Shown: positions 30,123-38,244, numbered from the stretch's first letter. The stretch is 60,191 nucleotides of DNA from Rathayibacter_A sp036510655 (GCA_036510655.1 DATCDQ010000103.1:1-60191); one strand, 5' to 3'. Program-made: numbers and translations. Notes: generated by a model from the sequence alone, not told the origin.

Positions 30123-31973
30123 ATGTGTGGAATCGTGGGGTACGTCGGTACCGATAAGAGTGTCGATGTGCTGCTCGGTGGGCTCAAGCGCCTGGAATAC
30201 CGCGGATACGACTCTGCGGGCATTGCCGTGATCGACGGTGACGGGCACCTGGGCACGCGCAAGCGCGCCGGTAAGTTGCAGGTGCTTGTGGATGATTTGG
30301 CGGCGCATCCGCTCGGCAATGGTTCGACCGGAATCGGCCACACCCGCTGGGCAACGCATGGCGGGCCGACCGACCGCAACGCGCATCCGCACCTCGGCGA
30401 CGACGGCAAGTTGGCGTTGATCCACAACGGCATCATCGAGAATTTCGCCGCGCTGAAGGACGAACTGATCGCCGACGGATTCACCTTCGAAAGCGAGACG
30501 GACACCGAGGTCGCCGCCGCGCTCCTGGGCCGCGAATACCGCGAAACGGGCGACCTGCGTGAGGCGTTCCGTCGCATCGTCGGCCGTCTCGACGGTGCGT
30601 TCACCCTGCTTGCCGTGCATCAGGACGAGCCCGGTGTCGTCGTCGGCGCTCGCCGCAACTCGCCGCTCGTGATCGGACTCGGCGACGGCGAGAACTTCCT
30701 CGGTTCGGACGTTGCTGCGTTCGTCGAGCACACCCGCCGCGCGATGGCGATCGGCCAGGACCAGATCGTGACGATCACCCCGGATGCCGTCAGCGTCACG
30801 GATTTCGCCGGCAACGCGGTCGACGTGGATGAGTTCGAGATCGCGTGGGACGCATCCGCTTCGGAAAAGGGCGGCTGGTCCAGCTTCATGGCCAAGGAAA
30901 TCAGCGAGGAACCGGATGCCGTTGCGAACACGGTGCGCGGCCGTGTGCAGGACGGCGCCGTGGTCATCCCCGAGCTGAGCGACCTCGACGACAACGTGCT
31001 TTCGCGCATCGACCGCATCGTCATCATCGCCTGCGGCACCGCTGCTTACGCCGGCATGGTCGGCCGCTACGCGATCGAAAAATGGGCGCGCGTGCCGGTC
31101 GATGTCGACCTCAGCCACGAGTTCCGCTACCGCGACCCGGTGATCACGCCGGGGACCCTCGTCGTTTCCATCAGCCAGTCGGGCGAGACCATGGACACAC
31201 TCATGGCTGTGAAATACGCTCGCGATGCGGGCGCGCACACCGTGTCGATCTGCAACACGCAGGGTGCGACGATCCCACGCGAGTCGGATGGCGTCATCTA
31301 CACGCACGCTGGCCCCGAGGTCGCCGTCGCCTCGACGAAGGCCTTCGTCGCACAGATCACCGCGCTGTACCTGTTCGGGCTGCATCTGGCACGGGTCAAG
31401 GGAACGATGTCGGCCGCAGACCAGGCGGCCCAGGTGCGTGAACTGACGGCCGTGCCGGCAAAGATCGCGACCGTTCTGGAGTCGGCTGAGCGGATCGAGC
31501 AACTCGCGAAATGGATGGCGGACACCCGCGCAGTGCTGTTCCTCGGCCGCCAGGTCGGCTACCCGATCGCGCTTGAGGGCGCGCTCAAGCTCAAGGAGCT
31601 CGCGTACATCCATGCAGAGGGCTTTGCGGCGGGTGAACTCAAGCATGGGCCGATCGCGCTGATCGAGCCGGGCCAACCGGTGTTCGTCGTCGTGCCGAGC
31701 CCGCGCGGTTCGGCCGAGCTGCACAAGAAGGTGGTGTCGAACATCCAGGAGATCCGCGCGCGTGGTGCCCGCGTGATCGCGATCGCCGAAGAGGGCGATG
31801 TCGCCGTGCTGCCGTTCGCTGACGAGGTGCTGCGCATTCCCCTGGCCGCGCCCCTCTTCGAACCCCTGCTGGCCGTCGTGCCTCTTCAGATCTTCGCGAT
31901 GGAGCTCTCCGCGGCGAAGGGCCTGGACGTCGATCAACCGCGCAATCTCGCAAAATCCGTCACCGTCGAGTAG
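30123..31973 (+). CDS. glmS: glucosamine-6-phosphate synthase (isomerizing)
   Basis: 616 residues from the ATG at 30123, required because the mature N-terminus must be Cys2 (MCGIVGYVG), the glutaminase nucleophile. The frame is open far upstream but that part is not conserved. The glutamine amidotransferase domain spans about 1-220. Two SIS sugar-isomerase domains follow, with SQSGETMDTLMAVK and the C-terminal DVDQPRNLAKSVTVE. It converts Fru-6-P plus Gln to GlcN-6-P, feeding GlmM. Confidence 0.97.
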   Translation: MCGIVGYVGTDKSVDVLLGGLKRLEYRGYDSAGIAVIDGDGHLGTRKRAGKLQVLVDDLAAHPLGNGSTGIGHTRWATHGGPTDRNAHPHLGDDGKLALIHNGIIENFAALKDELIADGFTFESETDTEVAAALLGREYRETGDLREAFRRIVGRLDGAFTLLAVHQDEPGVVVGARRNSPLVIGLGDGENFLGSDVAAFVEHTRRAMAIGQDQIVTITPDAVSVTDFAGNAVDVDEFEIAWDASASEKGGWSSFMAKEISEEPDAVANTVRGRVQDGAVVIPELSDLDDNVLSRIDRIVIIACGTAAYAGMVGRYAIEKWARVPVDVDLSHEFRYRDPVITPGTLVVSISQSGETMDTLMAVKYARDAGAHTVSICNTQGATIPRESDGVIYTHAGPEVAVASTKAFVAQITALYLFGLHLARVKGTMSAADQAAQVRELTAVPAKIATVLESAERIEQLAKWMADTRAVLFLGRQVGYPIALEGALKLKELAYIHAEGFAAGELKHGPIALIEPGQPVFVVVPSPRGSAELHKKVVSNIQEIRARGARVIAIAEEGDVAVLPFADEVLRIPLAAPLFEPLLAVVPLQIFAMELSAAKGLDVDQPRNLAKSVTVE

Positions 31974-31979
31974 CCGCAG

Positions 31980-32339
31980 ATGATTCTCGGCATCGGTGTG
32001 GACATTGTCGACCTGGAGCGGTTCAACCGCGCCGTGTCGCGCACGCCGCGCCTCGTCGAGCGCTTGTTCGCTGAGAGCGAACGCGCGCTGCCGACACACT
32101 CGCTGGCCGCTCGGTTTGCCGCGAAAGAGGCGTTGATCAAGGCCCTCGGGTCGTCGGACGGAGTGCACTGGCACGACATCGAGGTGGTCGCCAACGGAGA
32201 GGGTGACCCCGGGTTCACCCTTCACGGCTCCGTCGCTGCGCTCATCGAGGCCCGTGGTATCGCCAGCGTGCACCTCACCATGACGCACGACGCAGGCGTC
32301 GCGTGCGCATTCGTCATCGCAGAGGGCGGCAATGGCTGA
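31980..32339 (+). CDS. acpS: holo-[acyl-carrier-protein] synthase
   Basis: 119 residues. GIGVDIVDLERF with the metal Asp near residue 8 and RFAAKEALIKALG with the metal Glu near residue 49. It transfers 4'-phosphopantetheine from CoA to ACP. It lies 6 bp after glmS and overlaps alr by 8 bp. Confidence 0.96.
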   Translation: MILGIGVDIVDLERFNRAVSRTPRLVERLFAESERALPTHSLAARFAAKEALIKALGSSDGVHWHDIEVVANGEGDPGFTLHGSVAALIEARGIASVHLTMTHDAGVACAFVIAEGGNG

Positions 32340-33456
32340 GCGGGCCTGGCGCGAGGCATCCATCGATCTCGGCGCGATCACCCGCAACGTGCGACGCCTA
32401 CGTGAACTGACCGGCACGGAGCATTTCATCGCCGTCGTGAAAGCGGATGCCTATGGGCACGGGGCCGTTCAATCCGCACGCGCCGCGCTGGCCGGCGGCG
32501 CGGACTGGCTCGGCGTTGCGGATGTCGGCGAAGCCCTCGAGTTGCGCGCCGCCGGGATCGAAGCACCGATTCTGGCGTGGTTGCACGACCCGATCGACGA
32601 CTTCACGGTCGCGCTCGCGGCGCGAGTCAGCGTCGGCATCTCATCTCCGACGCAGCTGCAGGCAGTGGCGGATGCTGCGGCGCGCGCGGGCGGGCGGGCG
32701 GCATCCGTTCAGCTCAAGCTGGACACCGGGCTCAGCCGCAATGGCATTCCGGAACCGCAGTGGGAGCATGTCTTCGAGGCAGCGCGGGAGGTGGAACGCG
32801 CCGGCCTGGTGCGCATCGACGGGATCTTCAGTCATGTGTCCAACGCCTCAGTGGCGTATGACGAGGCTGCTGTTCGCAAACTCGACCGGGGTCTGGCGCT
32901 CGCAGCGCAGGCGGGGTTGACGCCGTTGCTGACGCACATCGCCGCGACGACCGCCGCGCTCACCGTGCCGTCTGCTCGGTACAACGCGGTACGCATCGGC
33001 ATCGGCATGTACGGGCTGTCGCCGCTTGAAGGACGCTCCTCTGCCGACCTCGGCCTGACGCCCGCGATGACTCTGCGTTCGCGCGTCGCAGGCGTGCGGC
33101 GCGTGCCCGTCGACACCGGCGTGTCGTATGGCTACACCTATCGAACGGATGCCGACACCACACTTGCCCTCATCCCGCTCGGGTATGCGGACGGCATTCC
33201 ACGCGGCGCGTCCAACGGCGGTCCGGTGCAGATCGGCGGGCGGATCTTCCAGGTGAGCGGGCGGATCGCGATGGACCAGTTCGTCGTCGATGTGGGCGAG
33301 CATCCGGTGGCGGTCGGAGACGAGGCGGTTTTGTTCGGTGATCCTGCTCAGGGGATGCCGTCTGCAGAGCAGTGGGCGGCCGCCGCGGACACCATCAACT
33401 ACGAGATCATCGCCCGGATCGGCGGGCGCGTGACCCGGACCTACGTCGGTGGTTGA
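32332..33456 (+). CDS. alr: alanine racemase
   Basis: 374 residues. The PLP lysine is in AVVKADAYGHGAV (about 38), and there is KLDTGLSRNGIP and the C-terminal barrel with IAMDQFVVDVG. The second catalytic Tyr is probably in VSYGYTYRT (about 270). It supplies D-alanine for peptidoglycan. Overlaps acpS and tsaE, so the four genes glmS-acpS-alr-tsaE read as an operon. Confidence 0.96.
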   Translation: MAERAWREASIDLGAITRNVRRLRELTGTEHFIAVVKADAYGHGAVQSARAALAGGADWLGVADVGEALELRAAGIEAPILAWLHDPIDDFTVALAARVSVGISSPTQLQAVADAAARAGGRAASVQLKLDTGLSRNGIPEPQWEHVFEAAREVERAGLVRIDGIFSHVSNASVAYDEAAVRKLDRGLALAAQAGLTPLLTHIAATTAALTVPSARYNAVRIGIGMYGLSPLEGRSSADLGLTPAMTLRSRVAGVRRVPVDTGVSYGYTYRTDADTTLALIPLGYADGIPRGASNGGPVQIGGRIFQVSGRIAMDQFVVDVGEHPVAVGDEAVLFGDPAQGMPSAEQWAAAADTINYEIIARIGGRVTRTYVGG

Positions 33457-34057
33457 CGCGGTGCCTGCGAAGCAGTCGGGGCACCTTGCGCGCGCCTACG
33501 TTATTGCGACCCCTGACGAGATGGAAGCATTTGGCCGCGAACTCGGCGCGCTGCTGCGGCCGGGGGATCTGGTCGTGCTGAACGGCCCGCTCGGCGCGGG
33601 AAAGACGACGCTGACTCGCGGAATCGGCGACGTGCTCGGTGTGCGCGGGCCGGTGACGAGTCCGACGTTCGTGCTGGCGCGCACGCATCCGAGCCTGGTC
33701 GGGGGTGCCTCACTCGTGCATGTGGATGCGTATCGCCTGGGCAGCGCGCTCGAGTTTGACGATCTCGACATCGACTTTGCACGCTCTGTCGTGATCGTCG
33801 AGTGGGGCGCGGGCATGCTCGATGGTGTCGCTGAATCCTGGCTCGACGTTGCGATCGATCGCCCGAGCGGTGCCGGCGCGGGTGCAGTTGCAGACTCTGA
33901 CGGTGACGATGCAGCCGCGGACGGTGCAGCCGGTGACGGTGCAGCCGCGGACGCGGCAGCCGCGTCCGCGGCAGTGGATGTGGCGCTGGATGCGGCCGAG
34001 CCCCGCAGGATCAGGCTGACGGCCCATGGCCCTCGCTGGCGGCCCGTGGTTCGCTGA
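33449..34057 (+). CDS. tsaE: tRNA t6A synthesis ATPase TsaE with Ala-rich tail
   Basis: 202 residues from a GTG overlapping the alr stop. Walker A NGPLGAGKTTLTRG near residue 48, TSPTFVLA, HVDAYRLG and VVIVEWGAG are TsaE motifs. TsaE is usually about 150-160 residues. After about residue 148 a low-complexity run of Gly/Asp/Ala repeats (DGAAADAAA) is inserted before a short IRLTAHGPRW end typical of the family. Its last 47 bp overlap the 3' end of the convergent DoxX gene. Confidence 0.93.
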   Translation: MVDAVPAKQSGHLARAYVIATPDEMEAFGRELGALLRPGDLVVLNGPLGAGKTTLTRGIGDVLGVRGPVTSPTFVLARTHPSLVGGASLVHVDAYRLGSALEFDDLDIDFARSVVIVEWGAGMLDGVAESWLDVAIDRPSGAGAGAVADSDGDDAAADGAAGDGAAADAAAASAAVDVALDAAEPRRIRLTAHGPRWRPVVR

Positions 34058-34607
34058 GCTCAGCGGGAGGGGTGGTCTCGGACGCCGCCGCATCGCTTGC
34101 TTCCATCAGTCGCGCCGCCTGCGCATTGCGCCGCCCAACCTCCACGATCGCGACGGATGCCGCAGCCCCCGCCGCCAGCGTCGCCAGCGCCCATCCGGTC
34201 CCTGAGCGCACGCGCCCGCGCGCGGCATCCAGCGAGAATGTGCCCGGCCCGGACTCGACCAGCGCGAACAGGCTCGCGAGCAGCACGGCGTTGTACTCCC
34301 AGCCGCGATTTGAGTTCCAGACCCCGTTCTTGAAGTGCACCTTGCGGATGGCCGTGATCATCGTGCCCATCAGCCCCGCCGCCGCGACCGGTGTGGCCAT
34401 TCCGGCAATCAGCGCGGCGCCGCCTGCCGCTTCGGTCAGACCAGACGCGATCGCATTCCGCCGGGCGGGTTCCATGTCAAGCGCATGCATCATCTTGTCG
34501 GTGCCCTCGAGACCCGAGCCGCCGAACCATCCAGCGAGTTTCTGCATTCCGTGCCCGAAGAACAGTCCTCCGACCACAACACGGACAATCAATCGACCAG
34601 CATTCAT
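34011..34607 (-). CDS. DoxX family membrane protein
   Basis: 198 residues from the ATG at 34607, with an AGGGGA Shine-Dalgarno upstream. It begins MNAGRLIVRVVVGGLFFGHG, with QKLAGWFGG and four membrane helices (about 5-22, 55-80, 90-105 and 125-145). DoxX-like proteins are small membrane proteins, sometimes linked to redox stress. The C-terminal 30 residues are polar and overlap tsaE on the opposite strand. Confidence 0.88.
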   Translation of the reverse strand: MNAGRLIVRVVVGGLFFGHGMQKLAGWFGGSGLEGTDKMMHALDMEPARRNAIASGLTEAAGGAALIAGMATPVAAAGLMGTMITAIRKVHFKNGVWNSNRGWEYNAVLLASLFALVESGPGTFSLDAARGRVRSGTGWALATLAAGAAASVAIVEVGRRNAQAARLMEASDAAASETTPPAELSEPRAASEGHGPSA

Positions 34608-34720
34608 CACAGCGCATCCCCTTGAGCTCTCTGTGTTCAACGCTATGCCTCCGGCGCGCGTCGCGCTACGTCGGCCCGATCGGATGCCTGTAGCCGAAAG
34701 CTCCACCGATGCCGCACCGC

Positions 34721-34782
34721 ATTCAGGTCAGACCGGTGGTTGAAGCTGTGGGGACCACTGTTCTGTGTCACGCAGCCTGAAT
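34721..34782. repeat. ATTCAGG element, copy E (62 bp)
   Basis: ATTCAGGTCAG at the left and CGCAGCCTGAAT at the right. The flanks (GCACCGC / ACGGTGC) extend the inverted match by six bases with one mismatch. It lies in the DoxX-tsaB divergent region. Confidence 0.8.
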
Positions 34783-34812
34783 ACGGTGCACGGCACGGCT
34801 CAGCCAGCCCAC

Positions 34813-34894
34813 GCACACTCAACCGGGCACACTCAACCGGGCACACTCAACCGGGCACACCCAACCGGGCCGCTCAACCGGGCCGCTCAACCGG
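34813..34894 (+). repeat. 14-nt tandem repeat array upstream of tsaB
   Basis: GCACACTCAACCGG three times exactly, a fourth copy with one change, then two 13-nt copies (GCCGCTCAACCGG). It ends 40 bp before the tsaB ATG. Confidence 0.85.
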
Positions 34895-34921
34895 GCCGCG
34901 CCCGCCCTTCGCTGCCGCCCA

Positions 34922-34927
34922 TAAACT
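34922..34927 (+). promoter_or_regulatory. candidate -10 box of tsaB (TAAACT)
   Basis: TAAACT ends 7 bp before the tsaB ATG. The GGAAGG between them could instead be a Shine-Dalgarno for a longer mRNA. Confidence 0.35.
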
Positions 34928-34934
34928 GGAAGGC

Positions 34935-35555
34935 ATGCTGCTCGCGATCGACACCTCCGCTGGATCGAGCGTCGCCGTCGTCGATCGCGACAGGGGAGTG
35001 CTCGCGGATCGGTCCGTCGACGACACGATGCGCCACGCCGAGGTCATCGGCTCGCTGATCGCGGACTGCCTTGCCGAGGCCGGTGTCGCGGTCAGCGAAC
35101 TGTCCGCCGTCGCCGCCGGGATGGGCCCCGGCCCGTTCACCGGCCTGCGAGTTGGCATCGCCGCGGCACGCGTCTTCGCGCTCGGCGCGGGCATCCCCGT
35201 AGTGCCGCTCGTCAGCCACGACGCCGCCGCCTTCGAACGGTACGGCCTCGGGCACACCGGCTCGCTGCTCGTCGTCACAGACGCTCGGCGTCGCGAGGTC
35301 TACTGGTCGGCATATCGTGGAGTCGACGAGGTCGGCATCCCGCTGCGCAGCGACGGCCCAGGACTCTGCAAACCGGATGCGCTCCCGCACGCAGACCTGC
35401 CACGACTCGACGCGGCATCCGTCTCCGCAGCCGCACTCGGCATGCTCGCCGAACTGACCTACCAGCACGGCCGACCGTTTGCAGCCAACGAACCGCTGTA
35501 CCTACGCTCGCCGGATGTCACCCCATCCGCCGGGCCGAAACGCGTGACCGCGTGA
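34935..35555 (+). CDS. tsaB: tRNA t6A synthesis protein TsaB
   Basis: 206 residues from the ATG at 34935 (MLLAIDTSAGSSVAVVD). The upstream open frame is the tandem array. GMGPGPFTGLRVGIAAAR is the TsaB signature. It forms the TsaB-TsaD-TsaE complex making N6-threonylcarbamoyladenosine on tRNAs that read ANN codons. The TGA stop overlaps the rimI GTG. Confidence 0.95.
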   Translation: MLLAIDTSAGSSVAVVDRDRGVLADRSVDDTMRHAEVIGSLIADCLAEAGVAVSELSAVAAGMGPGPFTGLRVGIAAARVFALGAGIPVVPLVSHDAAAFERYGLGHTGSLLVVTDARRREVYWSAYRGVDEVGIPLRSDGPGLCKPDALPHADLPRLDAASVSAAALGMLAELTYQHGRPFAANEPLYLRSPDVTPSAGPKRVTA

Positions 35556-36106
35556 GCGACGACTGGCAATTGCGTCGAGCCACCAGCGCAGACCTCGATG
35601 CGATCATGGCGCTCGAGACCTCGACCTTCGCGACGGATGCCTGGTCCCGCTCGACCATGCGCGGCGAGCTAGCCAGCGAACACGGTTACTACCTCGTTGC
35701 GGTGCGCTCCGGCGAAGCGGATGCCGCGATCCAGGATGCCGCAGCGTCCCGTTCCAGCGCGCCGCGGCCATCCGTCGACGGCTACGCGGGGCTGCTTGCG
35801 CCGCGTGGCGCCGCGGAGGCGGACATCCAGACCATCGCCGTCGCACCGCGCGCTCGGCGGCACGGCATTGGACGGGCACTGGTTGCTGCACTGATCGCCG
35901 AGGCTGTCGAACGCGGGGTGCGCGACGTGTTCCTGGAGGTTCGCGCGGACAACCCGGGCGCCCAAGCGCTTTACCGGTCGCTCGGCTTCGAGGAGATCGG
36001 TGTGCGACCGCACTATTACCAGCCTGACGGCGTCGACGCGCTCGTGATGAAGCTAGCCTTCGACTCCGCTCACGGACCGAGCGTGACGGGAGGTGAGCAG
36101 CTGTGA
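35552..36106 (+). CDS. rimI: ribosomal-protein-alanine N-acetyltransferase RimI
   Basis: 184 residues. GNAT fold: acetyl-CoA loop VAPRARRHGIGRALV (about 94-108), DVFLEVRADNPGAQALYRSLGF-type region and VRPHYYQPDGVDALVM. RimI acetylates the N-terminal Ala of S18. Start GTG overlaps tsaB, and the stop overlaps the tsaD GTG: a coupled tsaB-rimI-tsaD unit common in bacteria. An Ala/Ser/Pro insert near residues 55-72 widens one loop. Confidence 0.93.
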   Translation: MSDDWQLRRATSADLDAIMALETSTFATDAWSRSTMRGELASEHGYYLVAVRSGEADAAIQDAAASRSSAPRPSVDGYAGLLAPRGAAEADIQTIAVAPRARRHGIGRALVAALIAEAVERGVRDVFLEVRADNPGAQALYRSLGFEEIGVRPHYYQPDGVDALVMKLAFDSAHGPSVTGGEQL

Positions 36107-37173
36107 ACCGCCAGGATCCCCTTGTACTCGGCATCGAGACTTCATGCGATGAAACTGGCATCGGTATCGTGCGCGGCATGCGTCTGCTGTCGAACACCAT
36201 CGCGTCGTCGATGGATCAGCACGCCCGCTACGGCGGTGTCGTGCCCGAGGTGGCGGCACGTGCACACCTGGAGGAACTTGAACCGGCGATCCGTGCGGCC
36301 GTCGCCGAGGCCCGCATCGAACTCGCGGACATCGACGCCGTTGCCGTCACGAGCGGCCCCGGCCTCGCGGGCGCCCTCATGGTCGGTGTCGGGGCCGCAA
36401 AGGCGCTCGCCGTCTCTCTGAGCAAGCCGATCTACGCCGTCAACCACCTCGTCGGCCACGTCGGCGCCGACGTCTTGGACGTGAACGGCGGCCCCGGCCG
36501 CAACCTCGAATTGCCCACCATCGCGCTGCTCGTCTCTGGCGGGCACACGTCCCTGTTGCATGTGCGGGATCTCGTTTCCGACGTCGAACTGCTCGGCGAA
36601 ACCATCGACGACGCCGCAGGTGAGGCCTTCGACAAGGTCGCGCGCGTGCTCGGGCTGCCGTATCCGGGAGGTCCGCAGATCGACAGGGTTGCGGCATCCG
36701 GAAACCCGAAGGCGATACGCTTCCCCCGCGGGCTCAGCCAGCCCAAGGACATGGCACGACACCGTTACGATTTCTCCTTCTCCGGCCTGAAGACTGCCGT
36801 TGCACGCTGGGTCGAAAAGCTGCAGGATGCCGGCGAGCCGGTTCCGATTGCGGACGTTGCGGCCAGCTTTCGCGAGGCCGTCGCAGACATCCTGCTGACC
36901 AAGGCCGTCGCGGCCTGCGTCGACCGCGCGGTGCCGCGGCTGCTGCTCGGCGGCGGGGTGGTTGCGAATGAGCGCATCCGTCAACTGGCCGCTGAACGCT
37001 GTGCTGCGGCCGGAATCGCATTACGGATCCCAGCATTCTCGCTCTGCACCGACAACGGCGCGATGATCGCCGCGTTGGCGGCGCAGTTGATCATGGCAGG
37101 GCATCGGCCGTCCACGCTGGAGTTCGGGGCGGATTCGACGCTGCCGGTCACCGACATCCAAGTGATGCGCTGA
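36103..37173 (+). CDS. tsaD: tRNA N6-adenosine threonylcarbamoyltransferase TsaD
   Basis: 356 residues. LGIETSCDETGIGIV at the start, the metal-binding HARYGGVVPEVAARAH, LVSGGHTSLLHV and DDAAGEAFDKVARVLGLPYPG, and a GGGVVAN loop. It is an ASKHA-fold enzyme and the catalytic partner of TsaB and TsaE. All three t6A genes other than tsaC lie within 3.7 kb here. Confidence 0.97.
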   Translation: MNRQDPLVLGIETSCDETGIGIVRGMRLLSNTIASSMDQHARYGGVVPEVAARAHLEELEPAIRAAVAEARIELADIDAVAVTSGPGLAGALMVGVGAAKALAVSLSKPIYAVNHLVGHVGADVLDVNGGPGRNLELPTIALLVSGGHTSLLHVRDLVSDVELLGETIDDAAGEAFDKVARVLGLPYPGGPQIDRVAASGNPKAIRFPRGLSQPKDMARHRYDFSFSGLKTAVARWVEKLQDAGEPVPIADVAASFREAVADILLTKAVAACVDRAVPRLLLGGGVVANERIRQLAAERCAAAGIALRIPAFSLCTDNGAMIAALAAQLIMAGHRPSTLEFGADSTLPVTDIQVMR

Positions 37174-37218
37174 TCGGCGCGACCGCTCGCGCCTGCCGAA
37201 AATGGGGAGTCCTACACA

Positions 37219-37247
37219 TTGACACCCCCTGAGGGGGATGCCACTAT
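37219..37247 (+). promoter_or_regulatory. promoter with operator-like palindrome in the spacer
   Basis: TTGACA (37219-37224) and CACTAT (37242-37247) are separated by 17 bp. The spacer starts with the 13-bp palindrome CCCCCTGAGGGGG. Metal-responsive repressors of the CsoR/RcnR type bind C-run/G-run palindromes like this over promoters; MerR-type activators also bind within spacers. No regulator or metal gene adjoins it, so the identification is inference. Confidence 0.55.
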
Positions 37248-37288
37248 GGGCTGCGATACAGCTTTTGTTCAGGAACCGGGGGAAATGA

Positions 37289-37417
37289 ATGGCGTGTGCC
37301 AACCGAGCGCTTGTCGATGCAGCGCTTGTCGATACAGTGCTCGCTGACGCAGTGCTCACACACACAGTGCTCACTGACACACTGCCCGCGGCGCCGGGCA
37401 GACGAGTCTCGCAGTAA
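37289..37417 (+). CDS. possible 42-residue pentapeptide-repeat small protein
   Basis: Open frame starting MACANRALVDAALVDTVLAD and ending RRVSQ, from the ATG at 37289 with a GGGGGAA about 5 bp upstream. Five 15-nt DNA repeats give the pentapeptide pattern ALVDA/ALVDT/VLADA/VLTHT/VLTDT. It could be a leader peptide or a true small protein, or the repeats may be non-coding. I know no homologue. Confidence 0.3.
   Translation: MACANRALVDAALVDTVLADAVLTHTVLTDTLPAAPGRRVSQ
37306..37380 (+). repeat. five 15-nt tandem repeats
   Basis: Units AGCGCTTGTCGATGC, AGCGCTTGTCGATAC, AGTGCTCGCTGACGC, AGTGCTCACACACAC and AGTGCTCACTGACAC abut without spacers. The first two and the last three are closest to each other. 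Confidence 0.8.
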
Positions 37418-37474
37418 AACCAGAACGCGCCGGCACGCTGGCGACACCGACCACCACGAAAGGAGATTGGTCTC

Positions 37475-38152
37475 ATGACCGATCCGAACATCCCTAACGG
37501 CGAGCCTGAGGTTCCGGCCGAGCAGGTTCCGCCAGCGCCCGAGGTTCCTGCGGAGCCCGAAGTTCCTGCGGAGCCGGCTGCGCCTGCCGCGCCGACCTAT
37601 GACGCGCCGCCCGCGGAGCCCGTTGCGCCCGTCTACGACGCGCCGCCCGCACCGCCGGTGTATGACGCACCGCCCGCTGCGCCGGTGTACGACGCGCCAC
37701 CGCCGGCACCCCCGGCATACGGTGCACCCGTGCCGCCGCCCGCAGCACCGCAGTACGCGGCTCCGCCTGCAGCTCCGCAGTACGGCGCTTCGCCAGCGGC
37801 ACCGCAGTATGGCGCAGCGCCTGCCGCACCGCAGTACGGCGCTCCGCCGGTCAACCCATACGCACAGCCGTATGCAGGGGTCCCGGCTCAGAAGGCGCCC
37901 GTGCTCAGCATCATCGCGCTGATCGCCGGAATTATCGGCCTCTTCACGTCGTGGTTCTTCTTCGGTGGCCTGTTCTCGATCGCGGCCATCGTGCTCGGGT
38001 TCCTCGGCAAGAGCAAGGAGCCGCAGGCGAAGGGCATGTGGCTGACCGGCATCATCCTCGGGTTCGTCGGCATCCTGGTGCTGATCATCGCGATCATCGT
38101 CACGATCATCTTTGTCGCGGCCGTGGGAAACCTCGGCACGTACAACTACTGA
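37475..38152 (+). CDS. DUF4190 domain-containing membrane protein with Pro-rich N-terminus
   Basis: 225 residues. Residues 1-130 are Pro/Ala/Tyr-rich, with VYDAPPA and QYGAPPAAP repeats, probably disordered and cytoplasmic. A hydrophobic pair at about 147-172 and 188-217 has the DUF4190 pattern (LSIIALIAGIIGL ... GFLGKSKEPQAKGMWLTGIILG). Function unknown. AAGGAGA lies about 8 bp before the ATG. The promoter upstream has an operator-like palindrome, so expression is probably regulated. Confidence 0.85.
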   Translation: MTDPNIPNGEPEVPAEQVPPAPEVPAEPEVPAEPAAPAAPTYDAPPAEPVAPVYDAPPAPPVYDAPPAAPVYDAPPPAPPAYGAPVPPPAAPQYAAPPAAPQYGASPAAPQYGAAPAAPQYGAPPVNPYAQPYAGVPAQKAPVLSIIALIAGIIGLFTSWFFFGGLFSIAAIVLGFLGKSKEPQAKGMWLTGIILGFVGILVLIIAIIVTIIFVAAVGNLGTYNY

Positions 38153-38171
38153 CCTGACTCGCAACGCAACG

Positions 38172-38197
38172 GGCCGCTCTCCGTCGGGAGGGCGGCC
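38172..38197. terminator. terminator between the DUF4190 and methyltransferase genes
   Basis: GGCCGCTCTCC, a GTCG loop and GGAGGGCGGCC form an 11-bp stem with one G-T pair. Placed between convergent genes, so probably used from both sides. Confidence 0.7.
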
Positions 38198-38231
38198 TGT
38201 TCGCGGACTGCTGGCCTGTTCGCGGACTGCT
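38194..38231. repeat. 19-bp perfect direct tandem repeat
   Basis: GGCCTGTTCGCGGACTGCT occurs twice without a spacer, directly after the terminator. Confidence 0.85.
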
Positions 38232-38244
38232 CGACCAACGAACG

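Larger units (their letters stand above)
37174..37474 (+). promoter_or_regulatory. promoter and repeat-bearing leader of the DUF4190 gene
   Basis: 301 nt holding a promoter-like pair at 37219-37247, a CCCCCTGAGGGGG operator-like palindrome, five 15-nt tandem repeats (37306-37380) inside a possible 42-codon frame, and the AAGGAG Shine-Dalgarno of the next gene. Confidence 0.6.

Noticed and set aside
30096..32429. 777-codon open frame on the minus strand across glmS-acpS
   Set aside because: Antisense to strongly conserved glmS; composition (His/Asp/Arg) is that of a reversed GC-rich gene.
34813..34894. CRISPR array
   Set aside because: Units of 13-14 nt abut without spacers and there are no cas genes; it is a simple tandem repeat.
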